The notes beneath the pieces were generated by a model. That model was not told the DNA's origin and searched no databases. It saw nothing but the letters and a program-made list of their open reading frames with translations. Position numbers and translations under genes: made by a program. Shown one piece after another: positions 25,601-40,600 of a stretch of DNA of 64,000 bases (positions are counted from its first letter, which is position 1; each line of letters begins with the position of its first letter). This DNA is from Siphonodentalium dalli (Eukaryota > Mollusca > Scaphopoda > Gadilida > Siphonodentaliidae): NCBI GenBank assembly GCA_032622095.1, contig CP136068.1:7791314-7855313 (forward strand), written 5' to 3'.

Positions 25601-28600
25601 TAGGTTGGTGTAGTGATTATGTTGGTGTGGCGATTAGGTTGGTGTAGTAATTATGTTGGTGTGTTGCACTGGCACAAGGTCTTTAATGCTGCACAAGATC
25701 AGCTCCCATCATGAAAGAGTTAAGGCATGAGAACAAAATTTGTATAAAAGATAATACAAAAAATTGAGGAGGGAACTAAAAATAGGGTCGGGAGGGGATG
25801 TAAATCAAGCAAATATTGGCCTAAGAACACTGTAAATCTATTTTTCATGTACTAGTTGAGTTAATGACAGTTGTTTTACCAGACTTTTATAAAAGTTGTG
25901 TTATTTGCGTATTCAGCATTAAATTCCTGTTTTTCGACTTCTGGTTGTGATAAAGCAGATAAAATGAACCTGTTATACTAAAAATTCAACATCAGATGTA
26001 ATATAAACAGAATAATGATAAAATGATAAAAATTTCCTGATTTTGCCCCCAAATTTACTGTCATCACATCAAATAAAGTAAGTTCCCCATTATATAATTA
26101 CAACTACTTTCGTTTTGGTCAAAATGCGGCATTTGATTGGTCGAGAGGCTACCGCGTGACCTGATCTATCAGTGCATAGACTTTGCAGTAGACGAGTCAC
26201 ATTGCGTAGTGACACTTTAAGTAAAATGGGCGAGTCTATAACCGTCGCCCCACACGACGTCCCTGGATGACGCGAAAGCGCGGAACGAGAATTCCATTAG
26301 AATTTCAGTGAAAAAACAACTCGAAAACTCAATGCTAGAAACATTTGAACAAGTAGTTGATGTCTATATTGCTTGTTTCTGCTTCTTACGGACACTATAC
26401 TATACTTATGTCTGTTCATTTCAGCTGTATTCATGTTTTTGTAACTCTCGACTGAACACTAAAAGTTCGTGCCGCGTTTTTCATTTGTCCAATTTTCGAA
26501 AAAGCGTCTATGACAACGTGTATAGTTACTGCTGTGAACACAACTTATCATGAATCAGGCTGATCGACATGGCAAATTTTATTGGAAATAAATAAAATGT
26601 GTTACCCGATTACAACCCTTTTAACACTTTTCAGCTTCATAACAATGCTGATGACATTAATTTTGCCACGAGTACATTAGATATGATCAGGGCATTTGTT
26701 TACAAATTACATCGGTCATCGGGCTGAAGTCTGGACTGGTCTGGAGTTAATAATTTTACCGGAGATCGCGGATAATTATTGGGTTGTTAATGAGTCATTT
26801 TAAATGTAAATCGTAGCCAAACAAGTAATTATTTTTATCATGGATAGTTCATTGCTGAAAATTGAAGTTGAAGTGTAAATATCTATTTTCTGAAAGTTTG
26901 CTTGGCGAAGTTGCCTGTTGACAATTTCGGCAAATTTATTTTCGGCCGATCAACCAAATTCCGAGATCGTCCAACGGAAAATCATGTTTTGGCAATTAAT
27001 TTTCTGAGATGGATTAATAGTAGACAGTTGAAAATAAGTTGTTAAAGTTGTAATTATAAGCCATCAACGTCGTTTTTCGGTTGATCTATGAGCGTATAGA
27101 CCGACCAGTAGACGAATAACATACTTAGTATAATCCGCTTCGCGGAATTATACAGTATGTTATTCGTCTACTGATCGGTCTATACGCTCATAGATCAACC
27201 GAAAAACGACGTTGATGGCATATATAATACCCTGTATCTCCTATGCTATTTGTTGAATTGCATTGAAATTTTGAAAAATTAAAAAAATGATAAATGCAGT
27301 AAAAAGTGTGATTTAAAAAAATGTAAAATCAAATGCCATGCAAAAATAATATTATAACATGATTCGTTTAATTAACCCTTTCATGACTGGAGCTTCCTGA
27401 AATTTTGCGAAAACCCTGTGCCATTGCATTCTCTTATAGATATAGAGGATCTACAACTCGTCCCCTGTTTATAGCAGTTATTTACAAAATGAAGGCTCGG
27501 TCCAGACCTAATTTACTGGATGGGTTTCGTGAGTTCCGCTACAAACTGGGGACGAGTTGTAGATTATATTTATTACATGATCCAAAACCTCGATAAAACA
27601 TAATTAAATCAACAAATGGATAGTGAGACTAACATTGGCTTCTATAGCAATGCGATGACATTTCACGCAACTATGCGTTGTTTGCCCGATTAAAGAAATA
27701 GTGCCAGATAAATAAAGATAATGTATTTAATGGTGTATATTTAATGAAATAACAGGCCGCTCGGCCACAGTGTCCCCAGAACCGGTGGCTTCATTTGGAG
27801 CGGAGGCTTTGTAGAAGTATACAATATGGATAAGACACTTGTGTATTGTCTCATTACTGACATGCATACACATAACCAAATCTTAAAAAAACTCTTAAAG
27901 TCAAAATATAACCTCAAATTGGCACAAAATGAAGAAAATTACAAGAAAAATGGAATTTTCTAAGTCGAAAAGCCCATAACTCTGAGAAAAATAATCGGAT
28001 CAAACTCAAATTCGAACTTGACCTGTACCTTGATATGACTGATCCACATAAAAACGGTATTTGCAATTAAAGGGTCCAAACTTGAGATATCATCCGGAAA
28101 CCGATAAAGTAAAACAAGTCGAAAAAGGGCCACAACTCTCGCAAAAATGGGCGGAGCAAACCCATATTCGAACTTGACCTGTATTTTGGTCTGGTAAACT
28201 CACCTAGGAAATTTGGTTTTGATCTAATAACCGAAACTAAAGTTATCATCCGGAAACCATTTCCGGACGGCTCGACGGACGCACGGCACGGACACCGGCT
28301 ATTTTAATAGTCCCCCGAAATATTGTTTTCGGGGGACAATAACATTTCAAGCTCTTCAATCAAAAAAGTTTGTTGGAAAAATATTGGAAGCCATAGTATT
28401 TTGAGACATAGTGTACGGAATGTATACAGACAACAAACCGGAAGTCAAAGGTCACTATTTCGTGTTATGCAATGAACATTGCATATCAAAATTTATATAA
28501 TGGGTTTATTGAATGGAATAAGGGTAGGATCATGCAATAAATAAGATAATGCACTGGCACCTGATCTTTAATGCTGCACCAGCACAGTTCCTGTCATGAA

Positions 28601-31600
28601 ATTGTTAATAATCGCTTTCATTTTTGTCAAGTTCAAGTCTGCAAATAGTGTTTCTGACATTTGCATAATGAGGTCCCCAGAGAATGAATTCAGTTACGCT
28701 ATCCCACATGGTGGGCTAGCATCACTAAATTCACCCTCTGGGGACCTCATTCTGCTTAGGCTTCGACTGCTATGGGAGACCTAGGATCAGATTGAATTTC
28801 CCCAGTTGAAGTTGTTGATGTTCACCCATTAGTCACCTTGATAATGCATTTTACTTCTGCAAATTAGGGGATATAAACTTAGTAGAACCGAGAAAGTAAC
28901 TAAAACAATGTTAATTTGAGACTTCCCTGAAGTTGAGGCCTAAGCAAAATGAGGTCCCCAGAGGGTGATGCTAGCCTGCCATGTGGGATAGCGTAACTAA
29001 ATTCACCCTCTGGGTACCTCATTCTGCAAATGACAGACACACTATTTGCAGGCCTGGTCAAGTAGTTCTACAGTAATGCCCTAAATAATCGACTCCTTAA
29101 CCACAGCAGAATTATGGGTAATTTTTCAGGATATAGTCAGAAATATGGCTTGTTGCCATTCATCGGAAAGCTCTCACAGTGAGCTTTCCGATGAATGGCA
29201 ACAAGCCATATTTCCGACTAAATTATGCTGTGGTTAACCCTTTACCCAACAAAACGGCCAAAACAGGTCAAATAAAGCTTCAACAGCCTAAAATATCTTC
29301 GGTCTGTCTCAATAGAACCATACAAATATGGATATCATTGGAACCGGCTCCTTGACCACATTGTGATAGTTACAGTTATGCCCTGTGCCAATGCATTCTC
29401 TTATATATGCGAGTCGACCATAGGTCGCCTCGCATATATAAGAGAATGCATTGGCCTAAAAAAAATCTTTTTTTAACACTTTTTACCATTTTTTCTTACA
29501 TTCTTTAACAATTTTATAATTTTTAATGAGTTAAGCCGATGCATTCTCTTATATATGCGAGGCGACCTATGGTCGACTCGCATATATACGAGAATGCATT
29601 GGCACAGGGCCGTTCTGTTGGGTAAAGGGTTAAGGGGTCGATTATTTAGGACCTTACTGTAATTCATTGGTACTTCACCTTCAATCTTTTTTCTCTTATC
29701 CCGCAATGATGGAACAGAGTTGAACACCTTCCAGAGGAAGAAATACTCAACGAACACAGACACAACATTCCAGCCAACAATGAAGAGAGCCCCGATTCGC
29801 ATGGAGGCGAAGGCCATGATCTGACCAGTTACCACGGGAGCGAGAATCTTAGAAACCTGATCAATCGCCCGCATGGTCGACGTCATTCCTGAAAATACAG
29901 AGAAAACACAGGAGACATCAGATCTAATTATTCTTGGAAGGCCAGGCCTTAATTAAAATCCATTTTGCGAGAATGAAAACATAGGAGTTTCCACAGGTTA
30001 GCATCCGGATAACGACGTAACCGGTTAGCATCCGGATAACGACGTAACCGGTTAGCATCCGGATAACGACGTAACCGGTTAGCATCCGGATAACGACGTA
30101 ACCGGTTAGCATCCGGATAACGACGTAACCGGTTAGCATCCGGATAACGACGTAACCGGTTAGCATCCGGATAACGACGTAACCGGTTAGCATCCGGATA
30201 ACGACGTAACCGGTTAGCATCCGGATAACGACGTAACCGGTTAGCATCCGGATAACGACGTAACCGGTTAGCATCCGGATAACGACTTAACCGGTTAGCA
30301 TCCGGATAACGACTTAACCGGTTAGCATCCGGATAACGACTTAACCGGTTAGCATCCGGATAACGACTTAACCGGTTAGCATCCGGATAACGACTTAACC
30401 GGTTAGCAGCCGGATAACGACGTAACCGGTTAGAAAAAAATGAATTGCACGAAACCGCATCCCGCTCTGTCAGTTGAATGTGAATAATGCCCTGGTACCC
30501 TCAAAATATTAAGATAAATTATAAATACTAACCCCTGTGCCACTGATAGTAGAGTGCAATGCAAGCATTAATTGGTGCACGCGGAAGTTTCAGATACTGA
30601 GTAGCAATTCTCGAAATGTCCGGAAGTGTCGGCGACCTTCAATCAATTCCGGCATTTGAAGTTTTTCCGACGAGAGCACGTGGGCAGTCACTGAGTATCC
30701 AGGGGGGATAGTTCAAAGCAATGACGTCACTGAATCAGTGAATCTGTCATCTGATTGACACCCTCAGACTCGGTATTATTTCGTGTTGAAATTTGAAAAG
30801 TGAACATGGCTATCGATCGACTCTGCGAGATTTGTGACCTAACTGACCTTCCTTTTAGTTCTATAGTAACTTATTAGTTATTACTTTGTAGTCTTTATTT
30901 ATAATTCATTGGAGGATATACCAATGATGATAATGATATATCACAGATCTTTAATATATAGCTTTGTTACTCGTTTTACCAATACCCATACTATTGTTAC
31001 TCGTTTTACAAATGGCCAAACATATGCTGATCACAGGCAATTGCAAATAAGCGATCCCCCTGCCATCCTCAAATTTCACTTGCTCATTCCCCATCATGAG
31101 ATCCAGCAAAAGAACAGTGAATGCGTGTTTTTGAATATCGTTAAATGCCGTGAATAAGGTCTTTATTTCAGCTACTATTTCTCACTTAGGTTTGTCCCAG
31201 GAGCATGGCAAATGTCGACAATTAGTCTGAGAGAAGTCCGCTAGAAATTAGCGGTTAACCGGTTGAAATCCGGCTAACCCCAATGGTTAACCGGTTAGAA
31301 GAATGGGTCAACCGTTTCAGCTCTACTGAAGACACAACTTAAAATCATCAGACCGTGACCGATTTCGACCTACCCCTTCTCAACTGTGACCCATGTACCA
31401 AATATCAAGATATTATGTTCAACATTGCTTAAGTTATCATCAGGACAAACCAAAAACAGCACGTGAACAAATTCGAAAGTGGCCTGCATCTTCTCAAATG
31501 TGAACCACATGCCACATATCAAGACATTCGGCTGATTATTGCTCAAGTTACCATCTGGATAAGGAATGGTATTAACACACTGACACCCCGACACATGGAA

Positions 31601-34600
31601 GGATGGATGCAGCTAATTATAATAGTCATCTGAAATTATCGGTGGACATTAATGTTCAAACCTTAACATTGGGGATGTACGATCTGTCACTGAGTCACAA
31701 CTGTTGTCGGAGATATTACTGAATGTTGGCGATTAGACTTCAGATCAAATCAGGTCTTTTGGAAAACATATACAAACCAGATATAATGTGTGGTTAATTA
31801 TAATTACACAACATACTTTATGTGTGTTATAACATAAAAGTTAACTTATAATACACTAGCTGATGTGCCCGACTTCGTCCGGCTATTTAGGGATTTCTTT
31901 GTGATCGCCTCCTTCTGGGCAGAATATACAGCATTCGATCAGTCGAGAAACATGCCTATATGAGCGTATATGGTCAAGGACACTGTCGCATGTGAAATTG
32001 GACCCACCCAAATTGTTCCCGGGATCAAAATAGGCCTATATACCAAATTCGAGTCAGATCGGTCTAGGTCCATTAACATGACTATATGAGCATATATGAG
32101 CGAGGTCAAAGACACAGTTGCACATGAAATTGGAGCCACCCATATTGTTCCCGGGATCAAAGTAGGCCTACATACCAAATTTAAGTCAGATCGGTCGAGC
32201 AGTTTTCGAGTCTATAACACACATACAGAGAGAAGCTCAGATTTATAAGATATCGATTTTAGAAATCTATTATTTTTCATTATCGGGAATACTTTCTGTC
32301 CCAGAAGTTTGCCAAAAAAGCCGACCGACATACTGTCGATACTAAATTCCATTGAACAAAATGTTACTATACAACACATTTTGGGCAATTATATATGACT
32401 AGCCGATGAGCCCGACGTTGTCCGGGCTATTCAAAAACCAAATTTCAAGTCCATAGCTCGACCCGTTTCCGAGATCTGGTCTGCGCATGCGCGAAGCTGG
32501 CGTCGCACGGGCTCGGCGACCCGATAAAATCCGTATCCGGGGCAAGATACATTCACATAGCAAATTTCAAGTCGATAGCTCCATCCGTTTCCGAGATCTC
32601 GTCTGCGCATGCGCGAAGCGGGCACCGCACGGGCTCGCCAATACGACAACGTCGACCGCCTGGTCAAACTACACACACGTACCAAGTTTCGTCCCGATCG
32701 GTCGAGAATCGTAGATTTCAAATACTCGTGCAGGGTCAAAGCTTTCCTGCGAATAAAGGCCAGCGGGATCTATTAGCACTGAGGCATATGTAAATCAGTT
32801 GGTGTACTGTTCACAAGTACTTTTGGGCACATTTCTGTGTGTCTAAAAGGACGTTCTTTAATTTCAAATACTCGTGTACATCCAATAAATCTCCCCGCAT
32901 AGGATAGCCAATAAATCTCCCCGCATAGGAAACCACTCAAAAGTATTGTTCCCGTATATCTCTCTGCAGATGCTAATAACGTTGAATGGTAAACAAACGC
33001 TCTTTATAGCGATGCGTCAAAAACAAACGCTCATTAAATTATCACTTGATTAACCACCGCAGTGCCGTTTTTGTGACTGAGAGTGGAGAATGGGTGCTCT
33101 GGGCTTCTCCAAAATGCGACGTCGACGATTCCCGTGGGATTTTACCTTTGGATAGGAAGTTTGGTCTCGATCGGTCAACCAGTTTTCAATTCTATAAAGG
33201 ACATACAGACAGACAGAGGTCTTCAAAATATATATGAGATAGTTCACAGTCGTTAGCATTATTTTGGGATAATTAAACGATTCTGATAACTAAAGTGACC
33301 TTTGATAAAATTTTGTTGTTGTTGGAATCTGTTGAGATGGGAGCAGAAGCAGGAGGAAAAAAAATAAAAAATAAAAAAAATTGTCCCCCCAATTTATATC
33401 AAGTAACTCGTAGAATTTTACATAAATTTTACAAAAAATGTGAAAAAATATATTTGAATGAAATTCTGAACCAAACATGACATTTCTTGTCATGAAAATA
33501 TGGATCTGTAAATGATCATAAGCAGAACCGGATGCGACAGCACATGAAAATCAGTACGCATGTAAAAAAAATTGGGATAAAAAAGTTTTATTTTTTTCAT
33601 GAAATGGAAAAAAAGTTGTGGGAGGTGTTCGTAAACCAGACTTAAAAATTGGTGTCGCCTTATGGGAGTTTTTTCTATGGAAAAAAGCATTCACTGTATT
33701 GTTTTTTGCCATATCTAATTTTGATGGCTGGAGTTGTAAGATAATACATTTCTCTGATATGATGGGATATTATTGATGAACAGCCATCATGAACTTCAGG
33801 TTGAAAACGAAAGTTAAAATTTAAATATTAGATGACCTACAGTAATGCTCTAATTAATCGACTCCTTAAACACAGCAGAATTATGGGTAACTTTTCAGGA
33901 TTAAGTTGGAAATATGGCTTGTTGCCATTCATCGGAAAGCTCTCCCTGAGAGCTTTCCGATGAATGGCAACAAGCCATATTTCCGACAAAATTCTGAAAA
34001 GTTACCCATAATTCTGCTGTGTTTAAGGAGTCGATTAATAAGAGCATTGGTGTACCTAACCAAACTGTTTACAATGGAAATTGGCAAACAAAGAATTTAA
34101 AGATACATAATCCAAATTAATGCTCCTAAAATTACTATTTCTTTGGCTTCAGGGGTAAAAAATATTTGAATCGAGTCGAGGAACCCCCCCATCGAGGCTC
34201 AGAATGATCAGATATAAATTTTTTTAATCTGTTATTTTTCACCACCTGATATATTTTTGGCGGCCTAGCAAATATTTCAACAAGCCTACCGACAAACTCT
34301 CGATACACAATTGTATCAAACAAAATGTTGATATATACTGTAACATATTTTGGAAAATTCTATACTAGAAATGTTGTTGTTGGAATCTGATGATATGGGG
34401 ACCATCAAATCAGATTGTGTTCCTTTAACCCTTCCATGACTGGAAATTCCTGAATTTTTACAAAAACCCTGTGCCAATGCATTCTCTTTATATATATGAA
34501 AGTCTCCCACAGGGAGCCTTGCATACCGTATATAAGAATACATCGGCCAAATAATATTTACCTTGACCTAGTAAGCCAGTGCATTCTCTTATATATGTGA

Positions 34601-37600
34601 GTTCTCACATATATTAGAGAATGCACTGGCACAGGGTCATTAATGCTGCACCAGCACAGCTCCCGTCATGAAATGGTTAATAATAACAACACTCACTTGC
34701 TAAGGCATCCTTGTCTTCTTTACAAATCTCGACGATCCAGTCTCGCTCTATCGCGATTTTCCTGCCGAGGCTTCCGAGATCTGAGATGACAGCAGTGACT
34801 ATTAGCAGTCCTTTAATTAAGATCAGCAGCCAGCCATCCCACATTCCTGCTACCTCATCCTCATATCCGAGATAAACATATATACCAGCTCCGAAGATTA
34901 CCACGAACAAATTCTGTATTGTTAATGACACCTGTGCAGCTGGAGATAGAAAGTTGGTATAGATTCTTAATTAACCCTTTCATGATGGGAGCTGTGCTGG
35001 TGCAGCATTAACACTTTCATGACGGGAGCTGTGCTGGTGCAGCATTAACACTTTCATGACGGGAGCTGTGCTGGTGTAGCATTAACACTTTCATGATGGG
35101 AGCTGTACTGGTGCAGCATTAACACTTTCATGACGGGAGCTGTGTCCCAAGAATGATGTCCACTCAGGGCTATGGATGAGCATTTATGAAAAACCGGCAA
35201 CAATTCACATCAGTTTGTATTAAGTCACAGTAATGCCCTAAGTAATCGACTCCTTAACCACAGCAGAATTATGGGTAACTTTTCAGGATTTAGTCGGAAA
35301 TATGGCTTGTTGCCATTCATCGGAAAGCTCTCGGAGAGAGCTTTCCGATGAATGGCAACAAGCCATATTTCCGACTAAATCCTGAAAAGCTTTCCGATGA
35401 ATGGCAACAAGCCATATTTCCGACTAAATCCTGAAAAGTTACCCATAATTCTGCTGTGGTTAAGGAGTCGATTACTTAGGGCATTACTGAATATCGTGAG
35501 TATTGTACCTCTCATTCTGTCGCTTCTGTCCACCAAATCACCAATCAGAGCTCCGAGAAACAAGATGGCACATCCCATCGTGGTTCCATATATGGCAACC
35601 AACTGTAAACTGTTGTGGTTAATTTCCACAAAAAATAGTCCAATGCCAAACACCCACATCCGGTCACCCTGGAATCAAATATACAAACAATTACAAACAC
35701 CCACATCCGGTCACCCTGGAATCAAATATACAAACAATTACAAACACCCACATCCGGTCACCCTGGAATCAAAATATTATAAGTTACAAACACCCACATC
35801 CGGTCACCCTGGAATCAAAACACCTACATCTATTAACATGAAAATATATCAATGCTTACAAAACAATCCTCATTGCTCACACCAGCGATGGTGTTATTCC
35901 AAGCCAGAAGTCCTTGATGACGAACAGAAATACTTGTTTGAATACTGATGAATACAATTACTTTTCAATGAATGTAACTAGTTACAAATGCATCTCAAAG
36001 TAATGAAATGCCACTTTATGACAAATAGATAACAAGTCTTAACAACAATAAATATTTTATATATATATGTTATGTTTGATAAGAATAGATATTAGGGTCT
36101 TGCGAATATTCATTGTTTGATTCGTTATTCGATTCGGTCTCAATATTCTATTCAAATTCGGTTGGAAAATTTTGGTTCAAAATCATTTGAATAATTCAAA
36201 GGTGACTGCTACGGTAATGCCCTAAATAATCGACTACTTAACCACAGAAGAATTATGGGTTATTTTTCATGATTTAGTAAGAAATATGGCTTGTTGCCAT
36301 TCATCGGAAAGCTCTCGGTGAGAGCTATCCGGTGAATTGCAACAAACCATAATTCTGTTGTGGTTAAGGAGTCGATTATTTAGGGCATTACTGTAGGTAT
36401 TGTAACTGATGTTCTACCTATCTAAGTTCATACTCAGGAATTGGGAAATAATTTCCTCGAATGCTAACGAACATCTAAATTTTAAAGTACACAATACACA
36501 TCCGAATAATTTCAGAAATGAACCATCCGGCCAAAGAAATAGTGCCACCGCAAACGCTGCGATTAAAATCGTAAGTGGGGGGAAATCGCAGGTGGAGAAA
36601 AGTGGATTGTCTGCAGCTTCGATTTTATCCACATGATCGATCACATGATAGCATGTAAATTGTGAGACCAGTGTGGCCATGGTCATGTAACAGCGATGAT
36701 CGCACGCATTGCCAATGTCATGCCACGATTTTCCTAGTAAATATCAAGCATTGCATGATCGCTATATGGCTGTGATATTGTCGTGAGCATGCGCAGTGGA
36801 TGCTCCACCTGTGATTTTCCCCACTTACAATTTTAATCGCAGCGTCTGAGGTGGGTCATAGGCTTCATATTGTTAACTGAAATAATGGATAATTCATTTA
36901 GTCAGACAATCACACTCAGTTTTCAATTGACAAACATCTATATAATGCATTGATTTATTGTGGTCTCCATGGGAAGTTATGACCTATGACCTACATTTGG
37001 AGTTCCGTTACATAGAATGTGTTTTCCGAGTACATTATTTCGGCAAACCTCGTCAGTCTCTGTACTGTATACTGGCAGACTTTGCAAGGGTCAAGGGTCA
37101 AGGAGTTCACATTCAGACATTTAAAACTACATGTTGGCACAAGATTGTCCGAAAGCTTATATAGTGAGAAAGCAATCAAGCATCATTTGGCCCTAATTTA
37201 CGGATGTATTTTTTTAAATTGCGGTTTTAGCAGTTACTATTTCCACGCCCAATTTCCTCACCCAATAAAACCGAACATTCCCCCTTGGAAACTTTCCTTA
37301 ATTATATAATTTCTTTCCATGTTAGATCTTAGATTATGTGCGATACAATATTTTTGATTTGATTCACGAATAATAATGTGTATTCGGTTCAAACAGAAAG
37401 GAAATGTGTTTGCAAGACCCCAATAGATATGAATTAAAACCAGAATGGAAGTAAGTTTTCAGCTCATCAGTCATATTTAGTCATTGGTGAAACATCAGTC
37501 AAAGGAAAATCTTGTTTGGTCAATATTTTGTCTGAGTGAGATGACACTCTATATTGGAAAATAAAAGCTATTTGGTATAACTACACGATGTAAACAAAAA

Positions 37601-40600
37601 TAATATTGTCTTTGATGCAAATATAGGGTGAATATAGTGTATACTATACCTTAAAATTATGCAATAAGTTATTTGGCATCTTACACTTCTTGCATCAAAA
37701 ACCACATTGTGTATGAAAAGCACGTAGCGGGTTAGCATCACTAAATTCACCCTCTGAGGACCTCATTCTGCTAAGGCCTCATCTTCTCTGGAAAGTTTCT
37801 TTATTATCAAAGTTCTATAGAAACGTCTTCACATAGATTCTATTTCTTTTTAAAGTTCAGTTAAGTTCCTCTATATCCCCAAATTGGCAGATGACACATT
37901 GCATAATCAAGGTTCCCAATTGGTGTACATCACAATATTCACCATTTAGGAACTTCAATTTGAGTCTATGTCTCCCATAGCAGATGAGGCCATGCAGAAT
38001 GAGATCCGCCGAGGGTGAATTTGGTGATGCTAGCCTGCTATGCACGATAGCGTCACTAGATTCACCCTCTGGGAACTTCGTTCTGCAAATGACTGGCGCA
38101 CTAAACTCAGGCTAGTGTGCGTAGATAGTCCAAGTCTGCTCATACGTAAAGCAGCAAGGATATTGGGATAGCAAGATGCTGTTTTACGTCCGATACCATT
38201 CTTATATCAGGCTTTACGCCCAGACCTGGTGGTGGGAATTGTCATCTATTTCACTTGATTTAACCCAACAAATCAATAAATGATGCTATATATATCGGAA
38301 ACTTACGGAAAGAGTGACATCCTATCGACATAATGATGTATAATAATCTAACTTTCATGTTAATTTACACATAGAATATACCAGTTTATTAGGACTAACA
38401 TCGATTTGTTTATTTTAAACTGAAAGTGTAATCACTAATGTTAGGCTTCTACTGTATGCTAACAAATGAGATACCAAAAGTCATTTATACTGGGTACGAC
38501 ATGATAGAATTAAAGTCATTTATACTGGGTATACATGATAGAATTAAAGTCATTTATACTGGGTTTATACTGGGTATACATGATAGAATTAAAGTCATTT
38601 ATACTGGGTATACATGATAGAATTAAAGTCATTTATACTGGGTATACATGATAGAATTAAATCAATTTATACTGGGTATACATGATAGAATTAAAGTCAT
38701 TTATACTGGGTACGACATGATAGAATTAAATCAATTTATACTGGGTATACATGATAGAATTAAAGTCATTTATACTGGGTATACATGATAGAATTAAATC
38801 AATTTATACTGGGTATACATGATAGAATTAAATCAATTTATACTGGGTATACATGATAGAATTAAATCAATTTATACTGGGTATACATGATAGAATTAAA
38901 TCAATTTATACTGGGTATACATGATAGAATTAAAGTCATTTATACTGGGTATACATGATAGAATTAAATCAATTTATACTGGGTATACATGATAGAATTA
39001 AAGTCATTTATACTGGGTATACATGATAGAATTAAAGTCATTTATACTGGGTATACATGATAGAATTAAATCAATTTATACTGGGTATACATGATAGAAT
39101 TAAATCAATTTATACTGGGTAACATGATAGAATTAAATCAATTTATACTGGGTATACATGATAGAATTAAAGTCATTTATACTGGGTATACATGATAGAA
39201 TTAAATCAATTTATACTGGGTATACATGATAGAATTAAAGTCATTTATACTAGGTATACATGATAGAATTAAAGTCATTTATACTGGGTATACATGATAG
39301 AATTAAATCAATTTATACTGGGTATACATGATAGAATTAAATCAATTTATACTGGGTATACATGATAGAATTAAATCAATTTATACTGGGTATACATGAT
39401 AGAATTAAATCAATTTATACTGGGTATACATGATAGAATTAAATCAATTTATACTGGGTATACATGATAGAATTAAATCAATTTATACTGGGTATACATG
39501 ATAGAATTAAATCAATTTATACTGGGTATACATGATAGAATTAAATCAATTTATACTGGGTATACATGATAGAATTAAATCAATTTATACTGGGTATACA
39601 TGATAGAATTAAATCAATTTATACTGGGTATACATGATAGAATTAAATCAATTTATACTGGGTAACATGATAGAATTAAAGTCATTTATACTGGGTATAC
39701 ATGATAGAATTAAAGTCATTTATACTGGGTATACATGATAGAATTAAATCAATTTATACTGGGTATACATGATAGAATTAAATCAATTTATACTGGGTAT
39801 ACATGATAGAATTAAATCAATTTATACTGGGTATACATGATAGAATTAAATCAATTTATACTGGGTATACATGATAGAATTAAATCAATTTATACTGGGT
39901 ATACATGATAGAATTAAATCAATTTATACTGGGTATACATGATAGAATTAAATCAATTTATACTGGGTATACATGATAGAATTAAATCAATTTATACTGG
40001 GTATACATGATAGAATTAAATCAATTTATACTGGGTATACATGATAGAATTAAATCAATTTATACTGGGTATACATGATAGAATTAAATCAATTTATACT
40101 GGGTAACATGATAGAATTAAAGTCATTTATACTGGGTATACATGATAGAATTAAAGTCATTTATACTGGGTATACATGATAGAATTAAATCAATTTATAC
40201 TGGGTATACATGATAGAATTAAATCAATTTATACTGGGTATACATGATAGAATTAAATCAATTTATACTGGGTATACATGATAGAATTAAATCAATTTAT
40301 ACTGGGTATACATGATAGAATTAAATCAATTTATACTGGGTATACATGATAGAATTAAATCAATTTATACTGGGTATACATGATAGAATTAAATCAATTT
40401 ATACTGGGTATACATGATAGAATTAAATCAATTTATACTGGGTATACATGATAGAATTAAATCAATTTATACTGGGTATACATGATAGAATTAAATCAAT
40501 TTATACTGGGTATACATGATAGAATTAAATCAATTTATACTGGGTATACATGATAGAATTAAATCAATTTATACTGGGTATACATGATAGAATTAAATCA

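Noticed and set aside
29924-30274. 116-codon frame with a repeated MLTGYVVIR unit
   Set aside because: It is the 27-bp minisatellite read in a frame; no start context, splice sites or similarity.
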